This document shows, piece by piece, positions 18,548 to 27,491 of a stretch of 64,000 nucleotides of DNA (positions are counted from its first letter, which is position 1; every line of letters starts with the position of its first letter). The position numbers and the translations under genes were made by a program. A model generated the notes under the pieces. The model had not been told where the DNA came from. It did not search any database and saw only the letters and a list, made by a program, of their open reading frames with translations. The stretch is from Fumia sp045121595 (GTDB lineage: Bacteria > Bacillota > Clostridia > Oscillospirales > Ruminococcaceae), in assembly GCA_045121595.1 (NCBI GenBank), contig JBGVGI010000012.1, forward strand, positions 124,001 to 188,000, given 5' to 3'.

Positions 18548-18576
18548 ATAATATCAGTAAATCTTGAGTTTGTCAA
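18548..18576 (-). promoter_or_regulatory. Promoter of rnpB
   Basis: TTGACA (18576-18571), 17-base spacer, TATTAT (18553-18548) on the minus strand; the expected start fits the P1 5' end near 18541. The -35 touches the terminator of the gene upstream. Confidence 0.85.
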
Positions 18577-18578
18577 TA

Positions 18579-18613
18579 AAAAAGGAGTCTTCATACGAAG
18601 ACTCCTTAAAATT
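18579..18613 (-). terminator. Terminator of the 444-residue unknown protein gene
   Basis: AAGGAGTCTTC pairs with GAAGACTCCTT around a short loop, followed by TTTTTTATTG on the minus strand. Confidence 0.88.
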
Positions 18614-19946
18614 ATTCTTCTACGTAATAGAACTGATAACTGCCTTTATACTCAATAGGCTCACCTGCAGGGAAAATGCAGTTGTCATTAAGCGGATAGA
18701 AATAAGATTTACCGTAATCAGCAGTAAAGATAGAAGCTTTTCCGTCGGGGAGATGTTCAAAGTTACCGATACCAATGGGAGACATATACATTTTGCAGTA
18801 CAAACCGTCTTTTTCAAAAAGTCCTTCACGGCAAACTTTATCAGTTGCAGTACTTGTACCAATCGGGAAAGGACCGGGTGTCTTAGCGTTGAGGTATTCA
18901 ACCGTATCAAACCACGGAGTCATCTGCAAACCGTAGTAGTTGGGAATTCTTACTTCTTCCAAAGGTGTGATAACGTTATGTACGTTAAGCTTTACACCGT
19001 CCATTACCATCGTGTATTCTTCTTTAAGGATTTCACGACCGCTTCCGTCAGCTTGTACAGTGTTTCTGCCCTGAACTCTGTTTTCCCATTTAACCATAAT
19101 TTCATCAGCAAAGCCTTCGTAACCTGTTTCAACCTTTTTACCGTCGGCATAGATATCAATATATACGCATCTGCCGGTAGGAGTATTTGCAGGGTCAGTT
19201 GTAGAGCCTGAGTTCATATAACCGTGGTTACCGCCTGTGAAAGGACCGGATTTATAAGGCTCGGAAGTAGCGTCAACGTAGTAAGGACCAAACATATCAG
19301 TAGAACTGTACATTTTCTGGCGGTAATTGGGAGCAACAAAAGCAGTGGAATCTTTCAGGGAAACGTTTGCAGTACCGAAAGATTTGAATTCAAAGATTTT
19401 GTTGGGACCTTTTCTGCCAAAATTCATAATAAGGTTTTCACTTACACTGTATGGAGCTATAACACTGAAAGCACCGTCTGTGCCGACCTTAATAAAGTAA
19501 GGAGCATCGGGAACAGGTGTTGTAACAGACGGGAACAACGCTTTGAAAGTAAGAGTATTCCCTGCTTTATTGGCACTGATTTTTCCTTCAGAAATCTCAT
19601 ATGCATTGCTAACTTCGGGGGTCAAAACTTCAAACTTAGCATGTTTTTTAGCCTTTAAAACAACTTCAAGAGCATATGATTTGTTTACTTCAAAAGCACC
19701 TTCAAGCTCCTTGCCGTCTTTATTGTTAACCCATTTATAAGAGTCAACGACGTAGTCGTCACCATCAACCGTAACAGTACCGGGAGTCACACCAAATTCG
19801 GGGGCATCAACCGTTACCGAAACTTCAGAAATTGTCATAACAGGCAAAAGCTCAGGCATTGCATTGACAACTGCAACCACCGCAGCAGGAATTGCCAGAA
19901 TTACAGCTACAGCAATAATGATAGCGGTAATACGTTTTTTGAACAT
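18612..19946 (-). CDS. Exported protein of unknown family (paralogue 1)
   Basis: A 444-residue protein. Basic start and hydrophobic stretch (ITAIIIAVAVILAIPAAVVAVVNA) act as an anchor or signal peptide. Residues about 40-110 resemble a small beta domain common on bacterial surfaces (DSYKWVNNKDGKELEGAFEVNKSYALEV). The main part, about 150-440, is beta-rich and has conserved blocks GGNHGYMNSGST, GRCVYIDIYADGKK, ENRVQGRNT, EEYTMVMDG and YYGLQMTPWF, shared almost unchanged with the gene at 20241-21599. I do not recognise the family. No clear catalytic motif was found. The neighbouring surface proteins suggest a role outside the cell. Confidence 0.85.
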   Translation of the reverse strand: MFKKRITAIIIAVAVILAIPAAVVAVVNAMPELLPVMTISEVSVTVDAPEFGVTPGTVTVDGDDYVVDSYKWVNNKDGKELEGAFEVNKSYALEVVLKAKKHAKFEVLTPEVSNAYEISEGKISANKAGNTLTFKALFPSVTTPVPDAPYFIKVGTDGAFSVIAPYSVSENLIMNFGRKGPNKIFEFKSFGTANVSLKDSTAFVAPNYRQKMYSSTDMFGPYYVDATSEPYKSGPFTGGNHGYMNSGSTTDPANTPTGRCVYIDIYADGKKVETGYEGFADEIMVKWENRVQGRNTVQADGSGREILKEEYTMVMDGVKLNVHNVITPLEEVRIPNYYGLQMTPWFDTVEYLNAKTPGPFPIGTSTATDKVCREGLFEKDGLYCKMYMSPIGIGNFEHLPDGKASIFTADYGKSYFYPLNDNCIFPAGEPIEYKGSYQFYYVEE

Positions 19947-20074
19947 AAAATCTCCTCCAAATGACGACCATAAAGCCGTTAATAATATGCAACCACATAT
20001 TTAGATAATTTGATTATAACATATTACTGATTAAAAATAAATATACAAAAAACACAAAAAATTATACAGATGTT

Positions 20075-20102
20075 GTTTATCGCCCCGTAAAAGGCGACAA
20101 AC
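20075..20102 (-). other. Strong hairpin in the leader of paralogue 1
   Basis: On the minus strand GTTTGTCGCC pairs with GGCGATAAAC (ten pairs, one G-U) around an eight-base loop. It lies between a strong promoter (20198-20170) and the gene starting at 19946, inside a leader of about 215 nt. The T-run is not adjacent, so it is not a standard terminator. A second possible start is an extended -10 (TGTTATAAT at 20021-20013). I do not recognise a riboswitch class. The remainder of 19947-20200 is AT-rich with no ORF. Confidence 0.5.
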
Positions 20103-20169
20103 TTTTCGCCCTTGTTTTGTGCATTTTGCTACTCTCTTATTTTCAATCTTTTTTCCATCAGTATATAAT

Positions 20170-20198
20170 ATTGTACCAACTAACTCTTTTTTTGTCAA
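20170..20198 (-). promoter_or_regulatory. Promoter upstream of paralogue 1
   Basis: TTGACA (20198-20193), 17-base spacer, TACAAT (20175-20170) with TGG extension on the minus strand. It sits right after a terminator in the same arrangement as the rnpB promoter at 18571-18548, apparently copied with the gene duplication. Confidence 0.75.
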
Positions 20199-20200
20199 TA

Positions 20201-20234
20201 AAAAAGGAGTTTCCGAAAGGAAACTCCTTAATTT
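20201..20234 (-). terminator. Terminator of paralogue 2
   Basis: AAGGAGTTTCC pairs with GGAAACTCCTT around GAAA, followed by a T-run on the minus strand. Confidence 0.88.
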
Positions 20235-20240
20235 ATAAGA

Positions 20241-21599
20241 TTATTTTTCTACGAAGTAGAACTGGTAACCGCCGCTGAATTCAAGATAATCGTTTGCAGC
20301 GACTGTTACAGCACCTGTACCACCGATCATATTACAGTAAGATTTACTGGAGCTTCCTGCATCGTTGAATACAGAACCGTTTCTTGAGGGGTTAGCGTAT
20401 CTGAAGTCACCCATACCAACCATGGGAAGCATAAACATCTTAACGTACATTCCGTCTTTCTGGTAAAGAGTTTCGTTACAGGAATTACTTCCTGCACTGC
20501 TTGTACCAATGTTGAAAGGACCGGGTGTCTTGCCGTTGATGTATTCAAGAGTAGCAAACCAGGGAGTCATCTGCAAACCATAGTAGTTGCTGATCTTGAT
20601 TTCTTCCAAAGCAGTAATCTTATTGGAAATGTTGAGTTTTTCGCCGTCCATTACCATAGTGTATTCTTCTTTAAGAATTTCACGACCGCTTCCGTCTGCT
20701 TTACAGGTGTTTCTACCCTGAACTCTGTTTTCCCATTTAACAGTGATTTCATCTACAAGACCTTCATAAGCTCCTTCGATTTTCTCACCGTCAGCGTAGA
20801 TATCAACGTAAACGCATCTACCTGTGGGAGTGTTTGCAGGGTCGGATGTGGAACCTGAGTTCATATAACCGTGGTTACCGCCTGTGAAAGGACCACTTGC
20901 ATTAGGATCAGCTGTAGCATCAACAATGTAAGGACCGAACATATCAGTATAAGAAGACATCTTGTTGTGATAGTTAGGAGCAACCAAAGCAGTTGCATCT
21001 TTATAAGCGATACTTGCTGTACCGAAGGATGACAATTCAAGAAGGTTGTTAGGACCTTTTCTTCCGAAGTTGATAACAACGTTTTCAGCTTCGCTGTAGG
21101 GAGCTACAACGCTGAAGGAACCATTGTCTTTAACCTTGAGGAAGTAAGGAGCATCGGGAACGGGTGTAGTAACGGAGGGGAACAAAGCTTTGAAAGTCAT
21201 TTTGTTACCTGCTTTGCTGTTGTTGAGTGTTCCTTCGGAAATCAAAACAGCACCGTCAACTTCGGGAATAAATGCTTCAAATTTAGCATGTTTTTTAGCT
21301 TTGAGAACAACTTCCACAGCATAAGCTTTGTTTACTTCGAAAGTACCTGTAACTTCTTTGCCGTCTTTGTTGTCAACCCATTTATAAGAGTCAATTGTAT
21401 AGTCATCACCGTCAACTGTGATGATACCGGGTGCTTCGCCCAACACGGGAGCATCAACGGTTACCGAAACGTCAGAAACTGTTGTAATTTCCACGGGATC
21501 GGGCATAGCGTTAATAACTGCAACTACCGCTGTGGGGATTGCTAAAATCGCAACTACAGCAATAATGATAGCAGTAATACGTTTTTTAAACTGATTCAT
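20241..21599 (-). CDS. Exported protein of unknown family (paralogue 2)
   Basis: A 452-residue protein, tandem paralogue of 18612-19946, with clear similarity over its whole length. It has the same hydrophobic N-terminus, the same surface-type beta domain (DSYKWVDNKDGKEVTGTF) and the same blocks (GGNHGYMNSGSTSDPANTP, ENRVQGRNTCKADGSGRE, YYGLQMTPWF). The C-terminal quarter differs most and gains two cysteines and a Ser-rich loop. AGGAGG precedes the ATG. It lies 65 bases after the giant cohesin protein gene, with a GC-rich hairpin but no U-tract between, so partial co-transcription with that gene is plausible. Function unknown. Confidence 0.85.
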   Translation of the reverse strand: MNQFKKRITAIIIAVVAILAIPTAVVAVINAMPDPVEITTVSDVSVTVDAPVLGEAPGIITVDGDDYTIDSYKWVDNKDGKEVTGTFEVNKAYAVEVVLKAKKHAKFEAFIPEVDGAVLISEGTLNNSKAGNKMTFKALFPSVTTPVPDAPYFLKVKDNGSFSVVAPYSEAENVVINFGRKGPNNLLELSSFGTASIAYKDATALVAPNYHNKMSSYTDMFGPYIVDATADPNASGPFTGGNHGYMNSGSTSDPANTPTGRCVYVDIYADGEKIEGAYEGLVDEITVKWENRVQGRNTCKADGSGREILKEEYTMVMDGEKLNISNKITALEEIKISNYYGLQMTPWFATLEYINGKTPGPFNIGTSSAGSNSCNETLYQKDGMYVKMFMLPMVGMGDFRYANPSRNGSVFNDAGSSSKSYCNMIGGTGAVTVAANDYLEFSGGYQFYFVEK

Positions 21600-21627
21600 T
21601 AAATTTTCCTCCTGAATATTTAATATT

Positions 21628-21656
21628 CAGTTGAGGGAGGGGTCCTCCCCCAACTG
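21628..21656 (-). other. GC-rich intercistronic hairpin
   Basis: GTTG(A)GGGAGG pairs with CCTCCC(C)CAAC, one mismatch, between the giant cohesin protein gene and paralogue 2. A second palindrome TGAATATTTAATATTCA follows and abuts the next ribosome binding site. There is no U-tract, so it may be a processing or partial-attenuation element rather than a full terminator. Confidence 0.5.
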
Positions 21657-21664
21657 TATTTCAA

Positions 21665-24600
21665 CTATTTTACCCAAACGCCGTTAGCGTCTATTTTGTA
21701 ACCGCCAACTGTTGTGCTTTTTGCCATAGCACCGGAAACGTAGAAGAAGTACCAGTTACCGTTTACCTGAACCCATTCGTTGGAAGCCATAGCGCCGTTG
21801 CCTTCGAAGTAGTACCAGTCATTACCAACTTTAACCCATTCGCCGGAAGCCATTCCGCCGTAGTTGTGGAGGTAATACCAGGTTTCACCCTGCATAAACC
21901 AGCCTGTTCTCATAGCACCGGAGGATTCAAGATAGTACCATGTACCGTCAATCTTAATCCAGCCTATAGCCATAGTGCCATTGTCTTTGAGATAGTACCA
22001 GTTGTTATCAACTTTAACCCAGCCTGTCTTCATAGCGCCGTCAGTACCTAAGTAGTACCATCTGCCACCGTCTTTAAACCAGCCTGTCTTCATAACGCCT
22101 GTGGTGTTGAGGTAGTAATATTCACCTTCAACTACTTTCCAACCGGAAACTGCTTTACCGTTTTCGAGGTAGAACCAGTTGCCGTTTTCATCTTTATACC
22201 ATTCACCTGCGTCAACAGAATAATCGGGTTTTGTTGCATCTTCGTCAATTTCAAACTGACCTGCACCAACGTATCCGCCACCGGATCCACCACCGGATCC
22301 ACCGCCAGAAGGTTCAGAGGATTCTTCGGAAGTATCACCGGAAGGTTCATCAGAAGGTTCAGAAGAAGGTTCATCAGAGGGTTCGGAAGAAGGCTCGTCA
22401 GAAGGTTCGGAAGGAACTTCACTGGGAGCTTCACTTGTTTCGCCTTCGCCAACTGTTACGAACAAGGTATCGTATACGGAGCCTTCTGTATCTGCATCTT
22501 CAGCTACACGCTGATACAAGATGTAAGTAGCACCTGTTGTGAGGCCTTTGAACGTGGGATCTTTACCCCAGTCTTTGCCGTTGATAGAGTATTCATATCC
22601 GTCTTTAGCAGCAAGAGTTGCCCAGTCTTCACCGTATCCTGCAAGTTCTGCAGCTGCGGGAGTAGCATCATTTGAAAGTTTCAAAGTACCTTTGATAAGT
22701 TTTTCAAGACTTTCGAAGTATTTAGCAACTTCTTCATCTGTAAAGTCAGAAGCGAAATCTTCACCAAATTCATAAGCTTTAACAACGTATTTACCCTGAG
22801 CATCAACTGCTACGAGTTTATCCATATCGGACATCATATCAGCAAAGCTGCCGTCGGCAATAAATGCGCCGTTATCTTTTCTGATAGAATCGGGTGACAA
22901 AACGTTGCCGATAACCATATCAAAAGCAACGAGGTTTTCGTAAGCACTCAAATCGCCTTCGTATCCTGAGATTACGATTTCGTCGGTTGCAGCATCATTG
23001 ATTGCAGCAAGAACGTCGGGAATCAACGCTTCATCGCCTTCAATTGCAAATGCTTTGATACCTGCTTTAACCATATCGTCAACATAATCGATAAGTGCGG
23101 AATCAACATAAGCAATATCGCTTAAATAATTTGTTTTTACACTTGGCATCAGGTAGTTGGATGCTTTAACAGTTTCAACGCCGTCATCAACTTTTTCAGC
23201 GTTGCCGTAGATACCGATTTCGGATACTGCTGTGATACCGCTTGCCTTATAGAAGGAAATCATCACAAACTGTGCCTTAATGCCTGTACCGAGAACGTAT
23301 TCTGCTTTGTAAGTACCTTCAATATTACCTTCAATACCTGAAGTGATTTCGTTAACCATTGTCCAGTTAGCGTTATCCTCAGAAACCATAATCTGAACAG
23401 ATTCGGGGAGGAAGTTATAGTGGAAGAGTGCCGTGAATGCATTAATCTCATAAACGTCACCGAGGTCAAACTTAGCATAACGTGTAACACCGCCAAGGTG
23501 GTCAAAGCCTACCCATTTGCCGTCGGCCGCATTGTATGTACCATCAACGCCGTCGGTAAGCTTGTAGTCTCCATCAGCCATTGTGTTAACGTAAGTGGAA
23601 GACTTGTACTCAAGTCCATCGGAAAGCTTGTCAAGTTTATCAAGAAGTCCGTCTGTGGGAGCTTTTGAGTTTGCAGTGTTACCGTAACCGATTACTTCGA
23701 TTTCGTTAATAGATGCATTGTCACTTTCTGTTGTGAATACGAGTTTAACAAACTGTGCTCTGTAGTAATCAAAGAATACGTGTGTATAACTGTCTGTAAA
23801 GTCAGCAACTGTATCCATAAGCACCCAGTTAATACCGCCACCTGCAAAGCCTTCAGCAAGATAGATATCAACGTCTGACATATCCTTTGTAGTCATTCTG
23901 ATACCTTCAACAGCTTTTACAGCACCAAGGTTAATTGTAACTTCGACTTCTTTTGCACCGGCAAATGATACGGGAGTATTCTTGTCACCGTCTGTGAGAA
24001 GAGTACATGTTGTATCTGTTGTATTTTCAACAGGGTTGCCGTTTGCATCTTTCAAAGCAAGGTTATAAGCTTTACCCTTAGACTGTACAGCAGATCTGTT
24101 GGGATCGGGGTCTTCGGGAAGTGCTTTACCGCCAAAGCCCAATACTTCGATTTCATCAAGGAAGATAAATCCGGAGTTACCCTCAGAAACAACGAGTTTT
24201 ACAAATCTCGCCTTGAAGGGTTCCTCAACCTGATATTTCATCCATTCTTTACCGTGCATTGAGTTGTTTACGTATTTTTCTGTCCAGGTAATACCATCGT
24301 TGGAAACGTAAACCTCATAAGAACCGGGAGAAGTGATACCGTGCATTTCAGTATGGAACGTACGTGTATTTATTTCGTAAATTTCAGCGATAGCACCGAG
24401 GTCCATTTCAATTGTAACGGAACCTGAGTTGAGCCAACCTGCCCATGCAGCGTTGTTATAGGAAGAAGAGCTTCCGTATGTACCGTCTGTCAGGCGGTAG
24501 TTTGTATCGGTTGTGTTACCGCTGTACCACTTACCTGCATTGAATGTGGTTGTGTATCTGTGACCTTTTGCAAGGTTGTCCTTGAGTTTTAAGTCTTCAA

Positions 24601-26233
24601 TTCTGCCAAGAGAAGTAGCGCCTGTCTTTTCAGCAAAAGCTTCAATTTCTGTTATAAAGATGAAGAGGTTACTGGGAAGCTCAATCTTCAAAGCAGAAAC
24701 GTTAAGCACTTCATTACCTGTTGTAAGTACAAGCTCTTTATCAGGAATTGCATCCTTGTAAATTACAGAATACTTATCACTGCCATCAAGTTTTGCATAA
24801 AGTGTAAGCATATCAGGAACTGAAATTCCTGCTTCACCTGCATAGAACTGCATATAAAACTCACTCATACTGATGGGAGTATCAAAATTAAATTCGATTG
24901 TAGCGGAGGTACTCTGTGCACCAAAGTATCCGGAACCATAGAAGTTACCGCCCTTAACGCCGTCTGTAAGGAATTTACATTCTCTGTCTGCAGCGCCTTC
25001 CTTATACCAGCTTGTTACGTCGTGTGTATAAGGCTTGCCTCTGAGCAAGTTAGGGTTTGTCACGGGATCGGGGTTACCGGGCTCGGAAGGTCCTTCGGAA
25101 GATTCTTCGGAAGGTTCTTCAGAAGGTTCCAGAGAAGGATCATAATTAAATACCATTGTTCCGAGAGAATCGGTAGTTTCCACTTCGGGGAATACCTGAA
25201 TTTCGGAAATTGAAGCTGTGTTATATCCTGTTCCCTGACGGTTAACTGTGAAGGAAACTCTTACACCGTCTGCTTCGATTGCAGTATCGGATGTAAATGC
25301 CAAAATCTTACCGGGCTGGTCAGCAGGCAAATTATCTACACTTGCAAGTTCATACCAGTTGCCACCTGCGTAAGCTTCAACCTTAAAGCTCTTGATACCT
25401 TTTACAGGCAAATCGTTAGGCTGATGAGTTGCAACGTTTACCTCTTTGAAGCTCATACCCTGTTTATGATAAGCAAGGCTTATAACTTCATTAGCTTCAC
25501 CGTTAAAGGTGTAGTTGCCTTTGTAGGAATCAGCGTCAGTCTTGATAACGCCGTCTGTGAGAATTGCAGTGTCTGTAGTTGCAAGATATGCAAACTGTAC
25601 AGGTAACTTTGAACCGGGACCGGAAGTCAGACCTGCAATAAGGTTTTCATTTACAAATTCTTCAGAGGGTTCTTCGGAAGGTTCTTCGGAAGGTTCTTCA
25701 CCAACAACTGTCATATCAAAGCTTGAACCCATAATTTCGGGGCTGGGAGTGATAACTTCCATCTCGTAATTTTCTTCGTCGTAAGCGCCGAGAACGTTCC
25801 AGTCCTCAACTTCAAAAGTGCTCACACCGGAAAGTACGCCTTCTTTTACTTTAAAGGTTACTTTAAGTAACTGTGTACCTGCATCGATGGTTGTGTTAGC
25901 ATCGAAGGTGGGGTCGCACCACGAAATCATAACGTTTGCATTTCTGTTACAGCCTTCTAAGTTGGGCTGCATATCTGACCAGGGTGTTTCGGTAATTTCG
26001 ACAATTTCAAACACAGTGTTGTCAAATACAACTTTGAAACCGAGGCTTGAAGCAAGTAACGTCTCAGGCATTTCCATCGTCATTACAAATTCTTCGCCGA
26101 TTCCGACTGTATCCTTGTCGAAACTCCATGCGTCTGCGGGTTCAGCAAATGCCGTAGGCATAACGCTTAACACGATAAGAAGTGAAACGAATATGCTCAG
26201 CATACGCTTACCCAATTTTTTGATTGAGTTCAT
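21665..26233 (-). CDS. Giant secreted cohesin/discoidin protein with choline-binding-type repeats
   Basis: A 1522-residue protein. The ATG at 26233 is chosen because AAGGAG lies properly before it; an in-frame ATG at 26251 lies upstream of that site. Order: signal peptide to about 30 (ends AFAEP); cohesin-like domain about 35-178 (ASSLGFKVVFDNTVFEIVEI, LLKVTFKVKEG); PSEEPSEE linker; five discoidin modules at about 198-351, 394-538, 551-704, 721-854 and 874-1011, with a second Ser/Glu/Pro linker after the first; an unrecognised region at about 1020-1264; a long PSDEPSSEPSDE and Gly/Ser linker; and about eight to nine wall-binding repeats from 1341 to the end (GW....WYYL...G.M). Probably a wall-attached scaffold that binds glycans and a dockerin-bearing partner. 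Confidence 0.93.
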   Translation of the reverse strand: MNSIKKLGKRMLSIFVSLLIVLSVMPTAFAEPADAWSFDKDTVGIGEEFVMTMEMPETLLASSLGFKVVFDNTVFEIVEITETPWSDMQPNLEGCNRNANVMISWCDPTFDANTTIDAGTQLLKVTFKVKEGVLSGVSTFEVEDWNVLGAYDEENYEMEVITPSPEIMGSSFDMTVVGEEPSEEPSEEPSEEFVNENLIAGLTSGPGSKLPVQFAYLATTDTAILTDGVIKTDADSYKGNYTFNGEANEVISLAYHKQGMSFKEVNVATHQPNDLPVKGIKSFKVEAYAGGNWYELASVDNLPADQPGKILAFTSDTAIEADGVRVSFTVNRQGTGYNTASISEIQVFPEVETTDSLGTMVFNYDPSLEPSEEPSEESSEGPSEPGNPDPVTNPNLLRGKPYTHDVTSWYKEGAADRECKFLTDGVKGGNFYGSGYFGAQSTSATIEFNFDTPISMSEFYMQFYAGEAGISVPDMLTLYAKLDGSDKYSVIYKDAIPDKELVLTTGNEVLNVSALKIELPSNLFIFITEIEAFAEKTGATSLGRIEDLKLKDNLAKGHRYTTTFNAGKWYSGNTTDTNYRLTDGTYGSSSSYNNAAWAGWLNSGSVTIEMDLGAIAEIYEINTRTFHTEMHGITSPGSYEVYVSNDGITWTEKYVNNSMHGKEWMKYQVEEPFKARFVKLVVSEGNSGFIFLDEIEVLGFGGKALPEDPDPNRSAVQSKGKAYNLALKDANGNPVENTTDTTCTLLTDGDKNTPVSFAGAKEVEVTINLGAVKAVEGIRMTTKDMSDVDIYLAEGFAGGGINWVLMDTVADFTDSYTHVFFDYYRAQFVKLVFTTESDNASINEIEVIGYGNTANSKAPTDGLLDKLDKLSDGLEYKSSTYVNTMADGDYKLTDGVDGTYNAADGKWVGFDHLGGVTRYAKFDLGDVYEINAFTALFHYNFLPESVQIMVSEDNANWTMVNEITSGIEGNIEGTYKAEYVLGTGIKAQFVMISFYKASGITAVSEIGIYGNAEKVDDGVETVKASNYLMPSVKTNYLSDIAYVDSALIDYVDDMVKAGIKAFAIEGDEALIPDVLAAINDAATDEIVISGYEGDLSAYENLVAFDMVIGNVLSPDSIRKDNGAFIADGSFADMMSDMDKLVAVDAQGKYVVKAYEFGEDFASDFTDEEVAKYFESLEKLIKGTLKLSNDATPAAAELAGYGEDWATLAAKDGYEYSINGKDWGKDPTFKGLTTGATYILYQRVAEDADTEGSVYDTLFVTVGEGETSEAPSEVPSEPSDEPSSEPSDEPSSEPSDEPSGDTSEESSEPSGGGSGGGSGGGYVGAGQFEIDEDATKPDYSVDAGEWYKDENGNWFYLENGKAVSGWKVVEGEYYYLNTTGVMKTGWFKDGGRWYYLGTDGAMKTGWVKVDNNWYYLKDNGTMAIGWIKIDGTWYYLESSGAMRTGWFMQGETWYYLHNYGGMASGEWVKVGNDWYYFEGNGAMASNEWVQVNGNWYFFYVSGAMAKSTTVGGYKIDANGVWVK

Positions 26234-26319
26234 AATAAATCTCCTTTTCATCTGATTTTTTTATAAATAAAACCGTCACCCTCCGACTGATTTTACTTAA
26301 CATACTATTATGTCATTAT

Positions 26320-26348
26320 ATTATACAATTTTTTTGCAACTTTTTCAA
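26320..26348 (-). promoter_or_regulatory. Promoter of the giant cohesin protein gene
   Basis: TTGAAA (26348-26343), 17-base spacer, TATAAT (26325-26320) on the minus strand, leaving a leader of about 80 nt. The stretch 26350-26455 is AT-rich and shows no gene. Confidence 0.7.
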
Positions 26349-26456
26349 TTGACAAATCGTTTAAAATCGCATTATTTCATTGTGCATATTTCACAAATTC
26401 TATCCGTTTAAATTGTCGCAAATCACATAATCAAAACTAAAGAATTTCTAAAGATA

Positions 26457-26491
26457 TTTAAAAAACCGACGCCACTTATGACGTCGGTTTA
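26457..26491 (-). terminator. Terminator of galU
   Basis: AAACCGACG pairs with CGTCGGTTT around a ten-base loop, followed by a T-run on the minus strand. Confidence 0.85.
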
Positions 26492-26495
26492 ATTT

Positions 26496-27368
26496 TTAAA
26501 GCTTTGATGAAAATTCTTTTAAGTATTCTCTGAATGCCTCGCCGATTTCGGGATGATTTATCGCAGTTTCAACCGAAGCCTGCATAATTCCGAGCTTGTT
26601 ACCCATATCATAACGTTTGCCGTCAAAGTCAACGCCAATCATACCCTGACGCTGAGCCAAAACCTTCATAGCATCGGTAAGCTGATATTCCCCACCCGCA
26701 CCTGTTGGCAGAGTTTCAAGAATTTCAAAAATCTCAGGCGGAAGCACACATCTTCCTAAAATTGAAAAATTTGAAAAAGCTTCTTCCTTTGTCTGTGGCT
26801 TCTCTATCATATCGGTAACTTTATAAATATCCTTTTCGATAGCATCTATTTTCAAAGAAGAATATTTCTTAACAAGTTCAAACGGTACTTCCTTGATACC
26901 AACGCAACCGAGTCCGTGCTTTTCGTACTGGTCGGTAAGCTGTTTGCATACGGGGTTTTCACCCATAATAACGTCGTCACCGTACAAAACTGCAAAAGGC
27001 TCGTTGCCGACGAAGGATTTTGCACAGAGTACTGCGTGACCGAGTCCTTTCGGCTCCTGCTGACGAACGTAAGTAATATTTGCAAGTTCGGCAATTTTCA
27101 AGATTTCCTCGTAAACGTCGTTTTTACCGCTTTTTAAAAGCTTTTCTTCAAGCTCGGGAGAACGGTCAAAATGGTCTTCAACCGCGTGTTTGCCACGGCT
27201 TAAAATAATACAGATATCTTCAATTCCGCTTTTTACCGCCTCTTCAACGATATACTGAATTGCAGGCTTGTCCACAATTGTAAGCATTTCTTTAGGCATA
27301 GATTTTGTCGCAGGTAAAACCCTTGTACCAAGTCCCGCCGCGGGAATAACCGCCTTTTTAACTTTCAT
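26496..27368 (-). CDS. galU: UTP-glucose-1-phosphate uridylyltransferase
   Basis: Makes UDP-glucose from UTP and glucose 1-phosphate, the donor for surface polysaccharides and glycolipids. It is 290 residues, the normal GalU length. The N-terminal nucleotide-binding signature AAGLGTRVLPATKSMPKEML is clear, with KPAIQYIVEEAV, LGHAVLCAKSFVG and GGEYQLTDA further on. It stands alone between a promoter at 27434-27406 and a terminator at 26457. Cytoplasmic. Confidence 0.96.
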   Translation of the reverse strand: MKVKKAVIPAAGLGTRVLPATKSMPKEMLTIVDKPAIQYIVEEAVKSGIEDICIILSRGKHAVEDHFDRSPELEEKLLKSGKNDVYEEILKIAELANITYVRQQEPKGLGHAVLCAKSFVGNEPFAVLYGDDVIMGENPVCKQLTDQYEKHGLGCVGIKEVPFELVKKYSSLKIDAIEKDIYKVTDMIEKPQTKEEAFSNFSILGRCVLPPEIFEILETLPTGAGGEYQLTDAMKVLAQRQGMIGVDFDGKRYDMGNKLGIMQASVETAINHPEIGEAFREYLKEFSSKL

Positions 27369-27405
27369 ATCTTCTCCTCCTCATCAAGATGAGATAACCT
27401 TATAT

Positions 27406-27434
27406 ATTATACATTCTTTGAAGCATTAAGTCAA
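27406..27434 (-). promoter_or_regulatory. Promoter of galU
   Basis: TTGACT (27434-27429), 17-base spacer, TATAAT (27411-27406) on the minus strand. Confidence 0.75.
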
Positions 27435-27456
27435 ATAAAATTTTTAAAACATAACA

Positions 27457-27483
27457 AAATCACCAACCACACGGCTGGTGATA
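27457..27483 (-). terminator. Terminator after the 47-residue ORF
   Basis: ATCACCAGCC pairs with GGTTGGTGAT on the minus strand, followed by TTTTGTT. Confidence 0.7.
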
Positions 27484-27491
27484 AATATCAT

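Noticed and set aside
20075..20102. Cyclic-di-GMP or other known riboswitch
   Set aside because: None of the conserved single-strand blocks of the classes I know are present; only a plain hairpin is supported.
22250..22440. Tandem short repeats as a possible CRISPR or minisatellite
   Set aside because: They encode the PSDEPSSEP linker of the giant protein in frame; there are no spacers.
26349..26378. Plus-strand TTGACA as a promoter
   Set aside because: The best -10 (TATTTC) is poor and no plus-strand gene follows; the minus-strand promoter overlapping it explains the region.
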